Origin: JBCCGI01 sp039029355
GTDB taxonomy: Bacteria; Planctomycetota; UBA1135; GCA-002686595
DNA: 64,000 nt
NCBI GenBank assembly: GCA_039029355.1
Contig: JBCCGI010000027.1
Span: forward strand, 1 to 64,000
Reading direction: 5' to 3'
Part shown: positions 41,386 through 49,037 of the stretch, piece by piece
How the letters are laid out: every line of letters starts with the position of its first letter
Position numbering within the stretch: the first letter of the stretch is position 1
Notes under the pieces: model-generated
Database searches by the model: none
Told to the model about the DNA's origin: nothing
The model's input: only the letters and a program-made list of their open reading frames with translations
Made by a program: the position numbers and the translations under genes

Positions 41386-42597
41386 ATGAAGGCGCTCCTC
41401 CTCCTCTCCCCGCTCCTCGCCGGCCCGGTCACCGCCCAGCAGTCTCACACCCGCTACGAGCTCGGCGAGCCCGGCTCCGGGCTCTTCCGCATCGTCTACG
41501 ACGTCACCGCCACCGAGGCCGGGGCGACGAGCTACCTGAACCCGATCCGCACCGGGGCGGAGGTGTCGGACGTCGCGGTGACCGACCTCGCCTCGGGGGC
41601 CGAGCTCGCCGTCGAGCAGGTCGAAGGCGACGACGGGGGGACCTTCCTGAAGGTCGAGCTGCCGCGCCCCGTTCCGACGGTAGGCGGCTGCCGGCTGCGC
41701 ATCGACAAGACCTACCGCGACGCCGCTAGCTACACCTACGCCGAGGAGGCCGGCGAGCTGATCTTCGACCGCTCGCTCGGCATCAAGCGCAACCGCGTCG
41801 TGCTGCCCGCGGGCTTCGAGCTCGTGGGCTGCAACGTGCCCTCCCAGGTGCTCGAGGAGGCCGACGGCCGCATCGCGGTCAGCTTCCTCAACGACTTCCC
41901 CGCGGCCGCGCCGCTGCGTGTCCGCGCGCGACTGCGTTTGGAGCGAGTCCTGGGCGAGGCGCGCGAGCTCGCGCCCGAGCACCTGATCCAGGGCCCGCCG
42001 CCGCCGCGCGCACCGGCGTCGCCCGAGCTCGGCGGCCCGTTCGCGGTGCCCGCTGCCAACACGCGCGATATCGTCTACTTCCTACGCCAGCCCGAAACGC
42101 ACGCCTTCCGCCTCTACCACGACTACACCGAGGTGCGGACGGGCGTGGGGCAGTACCTGAACGTCGTGCGCCCGGGAAGCAGCGTCGACGACCCCGAAGC
42201 GCTCAACCTCGACACCGGCGAAGAGCTCGCCGTCGAGACGCTGCGCGGCGAGGCCATCGCCGCGGCGGGCATCGAGCTCGGCGCGCCGCCCACGCCCGAG
42301 ACGCAGGTGGTCGTCATCCGCTTCCCCGCGGTCGAGGAGGGCGGGTCGACCCGCCTGCGGATCACCGAGACCTACACCGACGCGGCACGCTACGGGCTCC
42401 TGAGCGCCGACGAGCTGGTCTGGTCGCGCACCTTCGGGCGCTCGTCCAACGCGGTCGTGCTGCCCCCGGGGTGGTACCTGACGGCGAGCGCCTTGCCGGT
42501 GGCCGTCACCGAGATGGACGACGGACGGATCCGCCTGCAGCTCACCAACGACCGCCCGGACCAGCTCGCGACCTGGATCCGCGCGCGCCGCCGCTGA
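41386..42597 (+). CDS. secreted protein with two tandem copies of an unknown domain
   Basis: A 403-residue exported protein; signal peptide MKALLLLSPLLAGPVTAQ. The mature part is an internal duplication: residues about 30-195 and 225-403 align throughout, for example FRIVYDVTATEAGATSYLNP with FRLYHDYTEVRTGVGQYLNV, LRIDKTYRDAASYTYAEEAG with LRITETYTDAARYGLLSADE, and NRVVLPAGFELVGCNVP with NAVVLPPGWYLTASALP. Each copy looks like an all-beta domain. A Pro-rich linker (PPPPRAPASPE) joins them. I recognise no family; a periplasmic binding or scaffold role is possible. It ends one base from the stop of the convergent halogenase-like gene. Confidence 0.75.
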   Translation: MKALLLLSPLLAGPVTAQQSHTRYELGEPGSGLFRIVYDVTATEAGATSYLNPIRTGAEVSDVAVTDLASGAELAVEQVEGDDGGTFLKVELPRPVPTVGGCRLRIDKTYRDAASYTYAEEAGELIFDRSLGIKRNRVVLPAGFELVGCNVPSQVLEEADGRIAVSFLNDFPAAAPLRVRARLRLERVLGEARELAPEHLIQGPPPPRAPASPELGGPFAVPAANTRDIVYFLRQPETHAFRLYHDYTEVRTGVGQYLNVVRPGSSVDDPEALNLDTGEELAVETLRGEAIAAAGIELGAPPTPETQVVVIRFPAVEEGGSTRLRITETYTDAARYGLLSADELVWSRTFGRSSNAVVLPPGWYLTASALPVAVTEMDDGRIRLQLTNDRPDQLATWIRARRR

Positions 42598-42598
42598 G

Positions 42599-43918
42599 TC
42601 AGGCCGAGCGCGTCGACGCCGACGACGTGCGGGGCGCCCCGTGCGGCAGCGGGTCCGGGATCCGGGCGTGCTTGCCCATCGCCGCGAACAGCGGGTCGAA
42701 GTCGCGGTGCAGGTCGCCGATCAGGCAGTCGGTCACGTCGTTGCGGAACTCGGGGTGCACCTTCAGGAACTCCCCGAAGTTGAAGTCCGTGTCGTAGAAG
42801 GCGAAGACCAGGCGGCGCATCGCCTCGATCGCCTCGCAGAACTTCCGCCCGTAGTCCGTGAAGCGCGACGCGGTGACGTCGCCCGCCGCCAGGGCGTCGC
42901 GCACGGCGTCGGCCGCCAGCACGCCGCTGTGCAGCCCCAGGAAGACGCCCGAGGAGAACACGGGGTCCAGGAACGAGAAGGCGTCGCCGACGAGCACCAG
43001 CCCGTCCTCGGCGCAGTGCCGCGAGCGGTAGGTGAAGTCACGCGTGACCTGGCACGGACGCAGGCGCTTGCCGGTGGAAAGGTGGTCCTGGATCCAGGGT
43101 TGGACGCCGACCTCGCGCTCGAAGATCTGCTCGATGTCGCGCGTCTCGCCGAACAGGTATTCGGGTTCCGCGACCACGCCCACGCTGACGACGTCGCACG
43201 CGAGCGGCAGATACCAGAACCAGCCCTTGTCGGGCAGGTAGGCGATCGTGGTCGCGCCCTCGTCCAGCCCGGGGTCGCGCTTGGCGCCCTCGAAGTAGGT
43301 CCAGATCGCGACCTTGCGGAGGTCCTTGTCCGGGATCTTCCAGCCGTTCTCGCGCTGCGCAAAGGTCGCGCGCCCGCTGGCGTCGACCGTCATGCGCGCG
43401 CGGATCTGCACGTCGGTCCCGTCCTCGAGGGTGGCCGCGAGCCCGCGGACGGCGCCGCCGTCGCGCAGGAACGAGCGCGCGGTGCCGCGAACGATCTTCA
43501 CACCCCGCTCGACCGCGTTCTCGCGCAGCAGCGCGTCGAACTCCGCGCGGTGCACCTGCCACGTGCGGGAGCTGGGGTGGTCGCGGTGCTGGAAGAAGTA
43601 GTAGGGCTTGGAGCGCTGGCCGCCCGTGCCCACGAACTGGACGCTGTGCTTGTGGACGATGAAGTCCGAGGCGTCGAGGCGGTCGACCAGCCCGAGTCGC
43701 TCCAGCGGGTACCAGCAGAAGGGGATCAGCGACTCGCCGACGCTGTAGCGCCTCGGGGGCTCCTTCTCCAGGAGCAGCACGCGCAAGCCCTCCTGGGCGA
43801 GGAGCGCGGCCGCGGAGCACCCCGACGGCCCGGCGCCGAGCACCACCACGTCCCAGTCCCGGCCGGCCAGCTCCTCAGCGGCGGCCCCGGTGAGGGCGAG
43901 TTTGTTGACGTCTACCAT
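42599..43918 (-). CDS. FAD-dependent oxidoreductase of the flavin halogenase / tryptophan 7-halogenase-like family
   Basis: A 439-residue flavoprotein. GAGPSG at residues 28-33 binds FAD, GESLIPF follows, Lys90 in VHKHSVQF aligns with the catalytic Lys of flavin-dependent halogenases (usual KxGAxF), Trp233 and Trp235 in KGWFWYLPL match the WxWxIP motif, and FLDPVFSSG at 316-324 matches the Fx.Px.Sx.G motif. These together fit a halogenase, though the same superfamily holds geranylgeranyl-reductase-like enzymes and hydroxylases. The ATG at 43918 has GAAGG eight bases upstream; the GTG at 43942 is an alternative. No free-standing flavin reductase or carrier-protein gene is nearby, so the substrate is open. 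Confidence 0.8.
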   Translation of the reverse strand: MVDVNKLALTGAAAEELAGRDWDVVVLGAGPSGCSAAALLAQEGLRVLLLEKEPPRRYSVGESLIPFCWYPLERLGLVDRLDASDFIVHKHSVQFVGTGGQRSKPYYFFQHRDHPSSRTWQVHRAEFDALLRENAVERGVKIVRGTARSFLRDGGAVRGLAATLEDGTDVQIRARMTVDASGRATFAQRENGWKIPDKDLRKVAIWTYFEGAKRDPGLDEGATTIAYLPDKGWFWYLPLACDVVSVGVVAEPEYLFGETRDIEQIFEREVGVQPWIQDHLSTGKRLRPCQVTRDFTYRSRHCAEDGLVLVGDAFSFLDPVFSSGVFLGLHSGVLAADAVRDALAAGDVTASRFTDYGRKFCEAIEAMRRLVFAFYDTDFNFGEFLKVHPEFRNDVTDCLIGDLHRDFDPLFAAMGKHARIPDPLPHGAPRTSSASTRSA

Positions 43919-44009
43919 TAGATTCGCCTTCGTCTTCCGCACGCCGCCGGATCCCGCCTTCGCGCGATTCCGGCGCCCCGGGGCACCTTCGGTCGAGCCG
44001 GCCGGTTGC

Positions 44010-45236
44010 TCAAGGCCTTTCGGCCCGATGGTCCAGGCAGACCAGCTGCCCGAGGCTGTTCCTGACGTAGATCAGACCGTCCACCAGCACCGGGCTGGTC
44101 CAGTAGACCCCGCCGTCCAGCACCTTGGTCCGCGACAGCTCCGACCAGCCCTCCGAGCTGGCCTCCGCCACCACGAGCTCGCCCTTGGAGCTGACCAGCA
44201 CCAGCCGGTCACCGGCGACCAGGAAGGCGCCGTTGCCGAGCCCGCGCTGCTTCCACTTCTCGTTCCCGTCGGTGTCGATGCACTTGAAGATCGACTCGTC
44301 GAAGCCGTAGAGGTGCTCCTCGTACAGCACGCAGCCGCTCATCTTGTTGCGCATGACCTTGCTCTCCCACAGGACCTCGACGCCGTCCTCGCCGAGGAGG
44401 AGCTGCGCGCAGCCACGGTTCAAGCCCGACGAGATGAACACCCGGTTGCCGTCGACCACGGGCGTCGCGGCGTTGATGTCGTACATCGTCTTCCACTCGT
44501 GGAAGTACAGCTCCTCGCCGCTCGTCAGGTCGATGACGGCCAGGCCCTGGCTGGCGAACACGGCCATGCAGGTGCGCGGCCCAACCTCCGGGTCGGAGGA
44601 GGGCAGCTCGAACAGCGTGGGCGTCGAGTAGGCGTGCCCGTAGTCCTTCGAGGCCCAACGCACGTCACCGGTGCCCTTGTCGATCGAGATCACGCGGCCG
44701 AAGTGCTGCACGACCGAATCGTCGAGCACGAAGGGCGACGCGGCGTAGCCCCAGGTGGGGTACTCGAGCGAGAGCTCCTCGTGGAAGTTCTTGGTCCAGT
44801 AGACCTCGCCGGATTCGGCGCTCATGCAGAAGAAGTTCCCCTCGCGGTTGACCGCGAAGAGGTGCGTGTCGTCAAGCGACGGCGTCGAGAGCGTCCCGCC
44901 GCCGTGCATCTTGTTCCAGATCTCGGCCTCGAAGGCGTGGCTCCAGAGCTCCTCGCCCGAGCGCGCGTCGAGGCAGAGGATGCGGTCGAGGCCCGCCTCC
45001 TCGTCGTAGCCCATCGTGTACAGCCGGCCGCCGCCGACGGTCACCGAGGAATAGCCGAGGCCGACCTCCTTGCGCCAGAGCGCCTCGGGTTGGCCCTCGG
45101 CGAGCCAGCCGGTCTCCGCGGAGATGCCGTTGCGGTCGGGTCCACGCCACCAGGGCCATGTGCCCAGCTCCTCTTCGGCGAGCGGCAGTGCCAGCGGAAG
45201 AAGGACACCGGGGAGAAGAGTGAGGGGAAGTGTCAT
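44010..45236 (-). CDS. secreted PQQ-type beta-propeller protein
   Basis: A 408-residue exported propeller; signal peptide MTLPLTLLPGVLLPLALPLAE. The mature part opens WPWWRGPDRNGISAETGW, the usual planctomycete PQQ-like signature, then blades such as LCLDARSGEELWSH, FCMSAESGEVYWTK and VISIDKGTGDVRWA, ending in GQLVCLDHRAERP. No quinoprotein catalytic residues are evident. TAGATT (minus strand, 45268-45273) is a plausible -10, giving a leader of about 25 bases. It lies 91 bases upstream of the halogenase-like gene on the same strand, so the two may be co-transcribed. Confidence 0.87.
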   Translation of the reverse strand: MTLPLTLLPGVLLPLALPLAEEELGTWPWWRGPDRNGISAETGWLAEGQPEALWRKEVGLGYSSVTVGGGRLYTMGYDEEAGLDRILCLDARSGEELWSHAFEAEIWNKMHGGGTLSTPSLDDTHLFAVNREGNFFCMSAESGEVYWTKNFHEELSLEYPTWGYAASPFVLDDSVVQHFGRVISIDKGTGDVRWASKDYGHAYSTPTLFELPSSDPEVGPRTCMAVFASQGLAVIDLTSGEELYFHEWKTMYDINAATPVVDGNRVFISSGLNRGCAQLLLGEDGVEVLWESKVMRNKMSGCVLYEEHLYGFDESIFKCIDTDGNEKWKQRGLGNGAFLVAGDRLVLVSSKGELVVAEASSEGWSELSRTKVLDGGVYWTSPVLVDGLIYVRNSLGQLVCLDHRAERP

Positions 45237-45404
45237 CGCGTTCTGTGGGTCGTTGGGCGACGCGCTCAATCTAGCGTAAGCCGGCGATTTCGCTGAGTGA
45301 CGAGTCCGGAGGGTCCGCGGCCGCCCCGAAGCTGTGGACCTGGGCCGAAAAGCGGCGGGTCGGCTTCGTTTCGCGTCCGGCGGCGTCCGAAAGGGGCAGG
45401 TGGA

Positions 45405-46145
45405 ATGTTGGATCGCCTCCCGATTGCGGGTGGGCCTCCTCCCACCCTCCCGTCGGCGCGCGCCGTTCCGGCCACGGCGACGGACGATCCCGAGCGCCAG
45501 CCGGCGTCCGGCGACGACCCGCTGGCCGCGGCCCGCGAGGGCGCCGCCGACCAGGTGGTGCTCTCGAAGCGCGGCCTGGCCCTGGCGGGCCTGGCCGACG
45601 AGTCCGAGCGTCGAGACAGCGGCGAGGCGGCCGACCCGCGCGAGCTGACCGACGAGGAGCGCGCCGAGGTCGCCGAGCTGCGCCGCCGCGACCGCGAGGT
45701 GCGCCAGCACGAGCAGGCCCACGCCGCCGCCGGCGGCTCGCTCACCGGCGCCCCGCGGTACACCTACGAGCGCGGTCCCGACGGCGTGCGGTACGCGGTC
45801 GGCGGCGAGGTCTCGATCCAGCTGCGCGAAGGGCGCACGCCCGAGGAGACGCTGCGCATCGCCGAGCAGGCGCGGCGCGCGGCGCTGGCGCCGGCCGAGC
45901 CTTCGCCACAGGACCGGCGCGTTGCGAACGAGGCCGACCAGATGGCGCGCCGTGCGCGCGACGAGATCCGCACCGCCGAGGCCGCGGAGCAGCGGGACAC
46001 CGGACGCACGAGCGCGCTCGACGCCGACGAGGAGCGCCCCGAGCTGCCGCCGATCTTCGGCGCGCGCCGCGCCGCCGAGGCCTATGCGGCGATCGCCGAG
46101 AACGGCATCCTCGCGGACATGCAGGAGCTGGCGCTTCTGGGCTGA
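45405..46145 (+). CDS. SprA-related putative metalloprotease
   Basis: A 246-residue protein matching the SprA-related family (PF12118-type) by its conserved core: ELTDEERAEVAELRRRDREV, then RQHEQAHAAAGGSLTGAPRYTYERGPDG (shown here in part) and YAVGGEVSIQ. The core contains His102-Glu103-x-x-His106, an HExxH-type zinc site, so metalloprotease activity has been suggested for the family, but it is not established. No signal peptide is present. Residues 1-75 are low-complexity and 170-246 are charged and helical. AGGGGCAGG precedes the ATG. It stands alone between a divergent PQQ gene and a lipoprotein gene. Confidence 0.85.
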   Translation: MLDRLPIAGGPPPTLPSARAVPATATDDPERQPASGDDPLAAAREGAADQVVLSKRGLALAGLADESERRDSGEAADPRELTDEERAEVAELRRRDREVRQHEQAHAAAGGSLTGAPRYTYERGPDGVRYAVGGEVSIQLREGRTPEETLRIAEQARRAALAPAEPSPQDRRVANEADQMARRARDEIRTAEAAEQRDTGRTSALDADEERPELPPIFGARRAAEAYAAIAENGILADMQELALLG

Positions 46146-46251
46146 GCGCCGAACGCGGCGCGAATCGCGGGAAGGATCGGGCGAGGGTGCGCGTCTCAGG
46201 CGGAGAGCGGCCCGAGGGGTGGCCGCACCGAGGCCCCCGAAGGAGCCCATC

Positions 46252-47046
46252 ATGAGAACCATCGCTCTCCTGCTCGCGGCCTGCGCCGCGAGCTGCACGG
46301 CTTCGCCCACGCAGGGCACGAACCACGAACGCGCCGACGCGGCAGCGCCGACGCAGCCCGCCGCTGGGCCGGCGCTGCACAGCCCGCCGTCGGCGGCCGA
46401 TGCCCTCGATCGCGTGCTCACGCTGCTCCGCGACTCCGAGGACGAACACGCACAGCTGGTGATCCGCCGCCTCGCCGCCAAGGCGCTCCCGGCGCCGCCC
46501 AACGCCTGGAGCCAGGTCGAGGTCACGGTCGACCTGACGTACCACGCGCCCGACGAGGTGGACGCGACGCGCGCCCTGGACGCAGCCGTCGACGCCGCCG
46601 AGGCGCAGCCGTGGTGCGTCGATGTGAAGCGGACCGGCACGAGCACCCTCGCCGAGGGCACCGGCGTCTACACCGACGGACTGACGTTCCGGGTCAGCGG
46701 TGATCCGACGCAGCCCGAGGGCACGGCGGGGGAGGTCGAGCTCCTCTGCCGATCGCTGGCACAGCGCGACGGTATCGAGCTCGGCTCGATCGACATCCTG
46801 CGCTCGACGACGCGACCCGCGGAGCACGTCGAGGACGAGCGCTACCGCGTGCGCCCGAGCGACCGCCGCCGGCCGCTCCCGTTGGGCGCGGTGCTCGCGT
46901 ACGCGGATGCGCTCGAGCAGCACGACCGCCGCGGCGTGGTCACGCGCCTCGAGGCCAAGCCGGTCCGCCGGGCCTCTCCGGCGGGACCGGCGCCCACCGG
47001 GTGGACCTTCGATGCCACGCTGACGGTGAGAAGCCGGGTGAACTAG
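46252..47046 (+). CDS. putative lipoprotein of unknown function
   Basis: A 264-residue exported protein. The signal peptide MRTIALLLAAC ends in a perfect LAAC lipobox at Cys11, and AAGGAG lies before the ATG. Residues 15-45 are a Pro/Ala-rich linker. The mature domain has two alpha-beta regions (WSQVEVTVDLTYHAPDEVD, WCVDVKRTGTSTLAEGTG, YTDGLTFRVSGD); two short segments, one around EVTVDLTY and one around ATLTVRSRV, suggest a SIMPL- or lipoprotein-type fold, but I do not recognise the family. A strong hairpin follows at 47078-47107, so this gene ends its own transcript. Confidence 0.7.
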   Translation: MRTIALLLAACAASCTASPTQGTNHERADAAAPTQPAAGPALHSPPSAADALDRVLTLLRDSEDEHAQLVIRRLAAKALPAPPNAWSQVEVTVDLTYHAPDEVDATRALDAAVDAAEAQPWCVDVKRTGTSTLAEGTGVYTDGLTFRVSGDPTQPEGTAGEVELLCRSLAQRDGIELGSIDILRSTTRPAEHVEDERYRVRPSDRRRPLPLGAVLAYADALEQHDRRGVVTRLEAKPVRRASPAGPAPTGWTFDATLTVRSRVN

Positions 47047-47077
47047 GCGATTCCCCCAAGGACGCTCCCGCAGGCGC

Positions 47078-47107
47078 GGCGCGGCTCCGGACCCCCGGAG
47101 CCGCGCC
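47078..47107 (+). terminator. strong GC hairpin after the lipoprotein gene
   Basis: A perfect 13-base-pair stem (47078-47090 with 47095-47107) and a four-base loop, 31 bases after the stop codon at 47046. The downstream sequence has no T-run (GTAATGCATAAAA), so it may pause rather than fully terminate, or act with Rho. Confidence 0.6.
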
Positions 47108-47266
47108 GTAATGCATAAAAGGGGCGACAAGATGAACCAAAACAGGCGCCATCCCGGGCGCCCTGGGCGGCGGGCTGCTAACCTGCGCGGTCGACTGCTG
47201 GGCCCCCAACGTTCCAACGACCCAGCGCCGCGGGCATCTCCAGCCCGCATCCCCTCACGTACCCCG

Positions 47267-47280
47267 CTCCTGCTCAGGAG
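47267..47280 (+). promoter_or_regulatory. leader hairpin enclosing the Shine-Dalgarno of the first lamin-tail gene
   Basis: CTCCT (47267-47271), loop GCTC, AGGAG (47276-47280). The AGGAG arm is the ribosome binding site, 12 bases before the ATG at 47293. The same inverted repeat with a different loop base occurs at 49014-49027, upstream of the paralogue. Confidence 0.6.
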
Positions 47281-47292
47281 GGAGACCCCAAG

Positions 47293-48834
47293 ATGTTTGA
47301 GACCAAGTTTGGCTCGACGGCGGCCGCGGCCGCGCTTCTCGTCACCGCCGGCGCCGCGAGCGCCCAGGGTGGCCCCGGTCCGTACACCATCACCGGCACC
47401 GGTTGCGCGGGCGAGTCCGGCACCACCGCCGAGATCGCGGGCAACGGCTTCCCGACCGTCGGGGGCCCCGGCTACACCATCACCGTGAGCGGCGCGGCCG
47501 GAGCTCCGGTCCTGCTCGGCGTCGGCGCGACCGAGATCCCGGGCGGCTTCCCGCTGGACGGCGTGGGCCTCCCCGGCTGCTTCCTGTACACCGTGCCGAC
47601 CACGTCGCTCGCCGGCGTGACCGACGGCAACGGCGACGCCGTGTTCCCGGCGCCGGCCCCGACCGTCCCGGGCGCGAACGTGCTGCTGCAGGGCTACGTG
47701 GCCGACGCCGGCCCGAGCACCCTCGGCGCGACGACCGAGCTGCTCTCCTACACCACGCTCCCGGCCAGCAGCTCGTCCGGCGGCGAGCTCGTCATCACCG
47801 AGTTCCTCCGCGACCCGAGCACGATCTTCGACAGCGACGGCGAGTGGCTTGAGATCTACAACCCCGGCGTCACGCCGGTCGACATCGAGGGCTACTGGCT
47901 CGCCGACGACGACTTCGACCTGCACCAGATCGACGCCGGCGGCGCCGGCGTGCTCGTCCCCGCGGGCGGCTACGCGGTCCTCGGCGCCAACGCCGATCCG
48001 CTCGTCAACGGCGGCATCACGCTGGACTACCAGTGGGCCGGCTACTTCCTGTCGAACTCGACCTCGGCCTTCGGCGACGAGATCCGCCTGCTCGACCCGG
48101 TCGGCTTCGACATCGACCGCATCTCGTACAACAACCCGGACGGCTGGCCGCTGCTCGGCGGTGCCTCCGCGAGCCTCGACCCGGGCTCGCTCGACGCCGC
48201 GTCCAACGACGACCCGGCCAACTGGTGCCTGAACACCACCGACCTGTACGACACCACCGCGGGCGTCAACACCGGCACCCCCGGCACGGCCAACCCGGTC
48301 TGCGAAGACGACCCGCCGTCCGGCGAGGTGGGCGACATCATCATCACCGAGGTGATGCAGAACCCCTTCGCGCTGGGTGACGGCGACGGCGAGTACTTCG
48401 AGGTCTACAACACGACCGGCAGCGACATCGACATGATGGGCTGGACCGTGTCCGACCTGGGCTCCGACTCCTTCGTGGTCAGCTCGAGCGTCGTCGTCCC
48501 CGCGGGCGGCTACGCCACCTTCTCGAACGGCATGACGCCCGGCTTCACCCCGGACTTCGTCTACTCGGGCATGTTCCTGTCGAACAGCGACGACGAGCTG
48601 GTCCTCACCGACATGGGCGGCGCCAAGCAGGACGAGATCCTGTGGGACAACGGCGCGACCTTCCCGGACCCGAACGGCGCCTCGATGAACTTCGACGCCG
48701 CCGCGACCCAGGACGCGACCGCCAACAACGACGGCGCCAACTGGTGCGAGGCCACGGCGGCCGACGCCGGCTACACCTCCGGCGACCTCGGTAGCCCCGG
48801 CGCCGCCAACGAGACCTGCACGGTCGCTCCGTAG
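47293..48834 (+). CDS. secreted lamin-tail (LTD) domain protein, two repeats
   Basis: A 513-residue exported protein; signal peptide MFETKFGSTAAAAALLVTAGAASAQ. Residues 30-155 form a glycine-rich beta domain (GTGCAGESGTTAEIAGNGFP, GVGLPGCFLYTVPT, NVLLQGYVADAGPS). Two lamin-tail domains follow: about 164-340 (ELVITEFLRDPSTIFDSDGEWLEIYN, shown in part) and about 347-505 (IIITEVMQNP, GEYFEVYNTTG, IDMMGWTVSDLG). Each ends with GSP/GTPGxAN and a Cys (NPVC, NETC). Bacterial LTD domains are linked to secreted nucleases and phosphatases or to surface attachment; here no enzyme domain is present, so a cell-surface structural role is most likely. Acidic and Trp/Cys-containing. It is a tandem paralogue of the next gene. 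Confidence 0.88.
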   Translation: MFETKFGSTAAAAALLVTAGAASAQGGPGPYTITGTGCAGESGTTAEIAGNGFPTVGGPGYTITVSGAAGAPVLLGVGATEIPGGFPLDGVGLPGCFLYTVPTTSLAGVTDGNGDAVFPAPAPTVPGANVLLQGYVADAGPSTLGATTELLSYTTLPASSSSGGELVITEFLRDPSTIFDSDGEWLEIYNPGVTPVDIEGYWLADDDFDLHQIDAGGAGVLVPAGGYAVLGANADPLVNGGITLDYQWAGYFLSNSTSAFGDEIRLLDPVGFDIDRISYNNPDGWPLLGGASASLDPGSLDAASNDDPANWCLNTTDLYDTTAGVNTGTPGTANPVCEDDPPSGEVGDIIITEVMQNPFALGDGDGEYFEVYNTTGSDIDMMGWTVSDLGSDSFVVSSSVVVPAGGYATFSNGMTPGFTPDFVYSGMFLSNSDDELVLTDMGGAKQDEILWDNGATFPDPNGASMNFDAAATQDATANNDGANWCEATAADAGYTSGDLGSPGAANETCTVAP

Positions 48835-48860
48835 CGCCCCTTCCGGATTAGCGTTTTTTC

Positions 48861-48893
48861 AAGGGCGTCCCTCCTGCGCGGAGGGGCGCCCTT
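48861..48893 (+). terminator. rho-independent-like terminator after the first lamin-tail gene
   Basis: A 14-base-pair stem with one T-G wobble (48861-48874 with 48880-48893) and a five-base loop, followed by GCTTCGTTTCC. It lies 26 bases after the stop. Its sequence plan is almost the same as that of the hairpin after the paralogue (51149-51178). Confidence 0.75.
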
Positions 48894-49013
48894 GCTTCGT
48901 TTCCGGGTCGAGCTTGGGACCCCGCTTGCCTAGACTCCGGGTCCCCTCAACCGATCGGCTCACAGCCAGAGTCGATCCCGCGGTCGCAGGACGCGCCGCG
49001 GTCCATGTTCCTG

Positions 49014-49027
49014 CTCCTACTCAGGAG
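49014..49027 (+). promoter_or_regulatory. leader hairpin enclosing the Shine-Dalgarno of the second lamin-tail gene
   Basis: CTCCT (49014-49018), loop ACTC, AGGAG (49023-49027), 10 bases before the ATG at 49038. It matches the leader of the upstream paralogue, stem for stem. TAGACT at 48931-48936 is a possible -10, which would give a leader of roughly 95 bases containing the hairpin. Confidence 0.6.
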
Positions 49028-49037
49028 GGAGTCCCAC

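Noticed and set aside
47111..47488. Open frame beginning MHKRGDKMNQNRRH between two genes
   Set aside because: It starts in the AT-richer leader after a terminator, continues through the lamin-tail gene in another frame and has shadow-type Arg/Pro composition; no ribosome site.
49005..49037. Alternative in-frame start of the second lamin-tail gene
   Set aside because: It would place the Shine-Dalgarno hairpin inside the coding sequence; the ATG at 49038 has AGGAGGGA at the right distance and gives a normal signal peptide.
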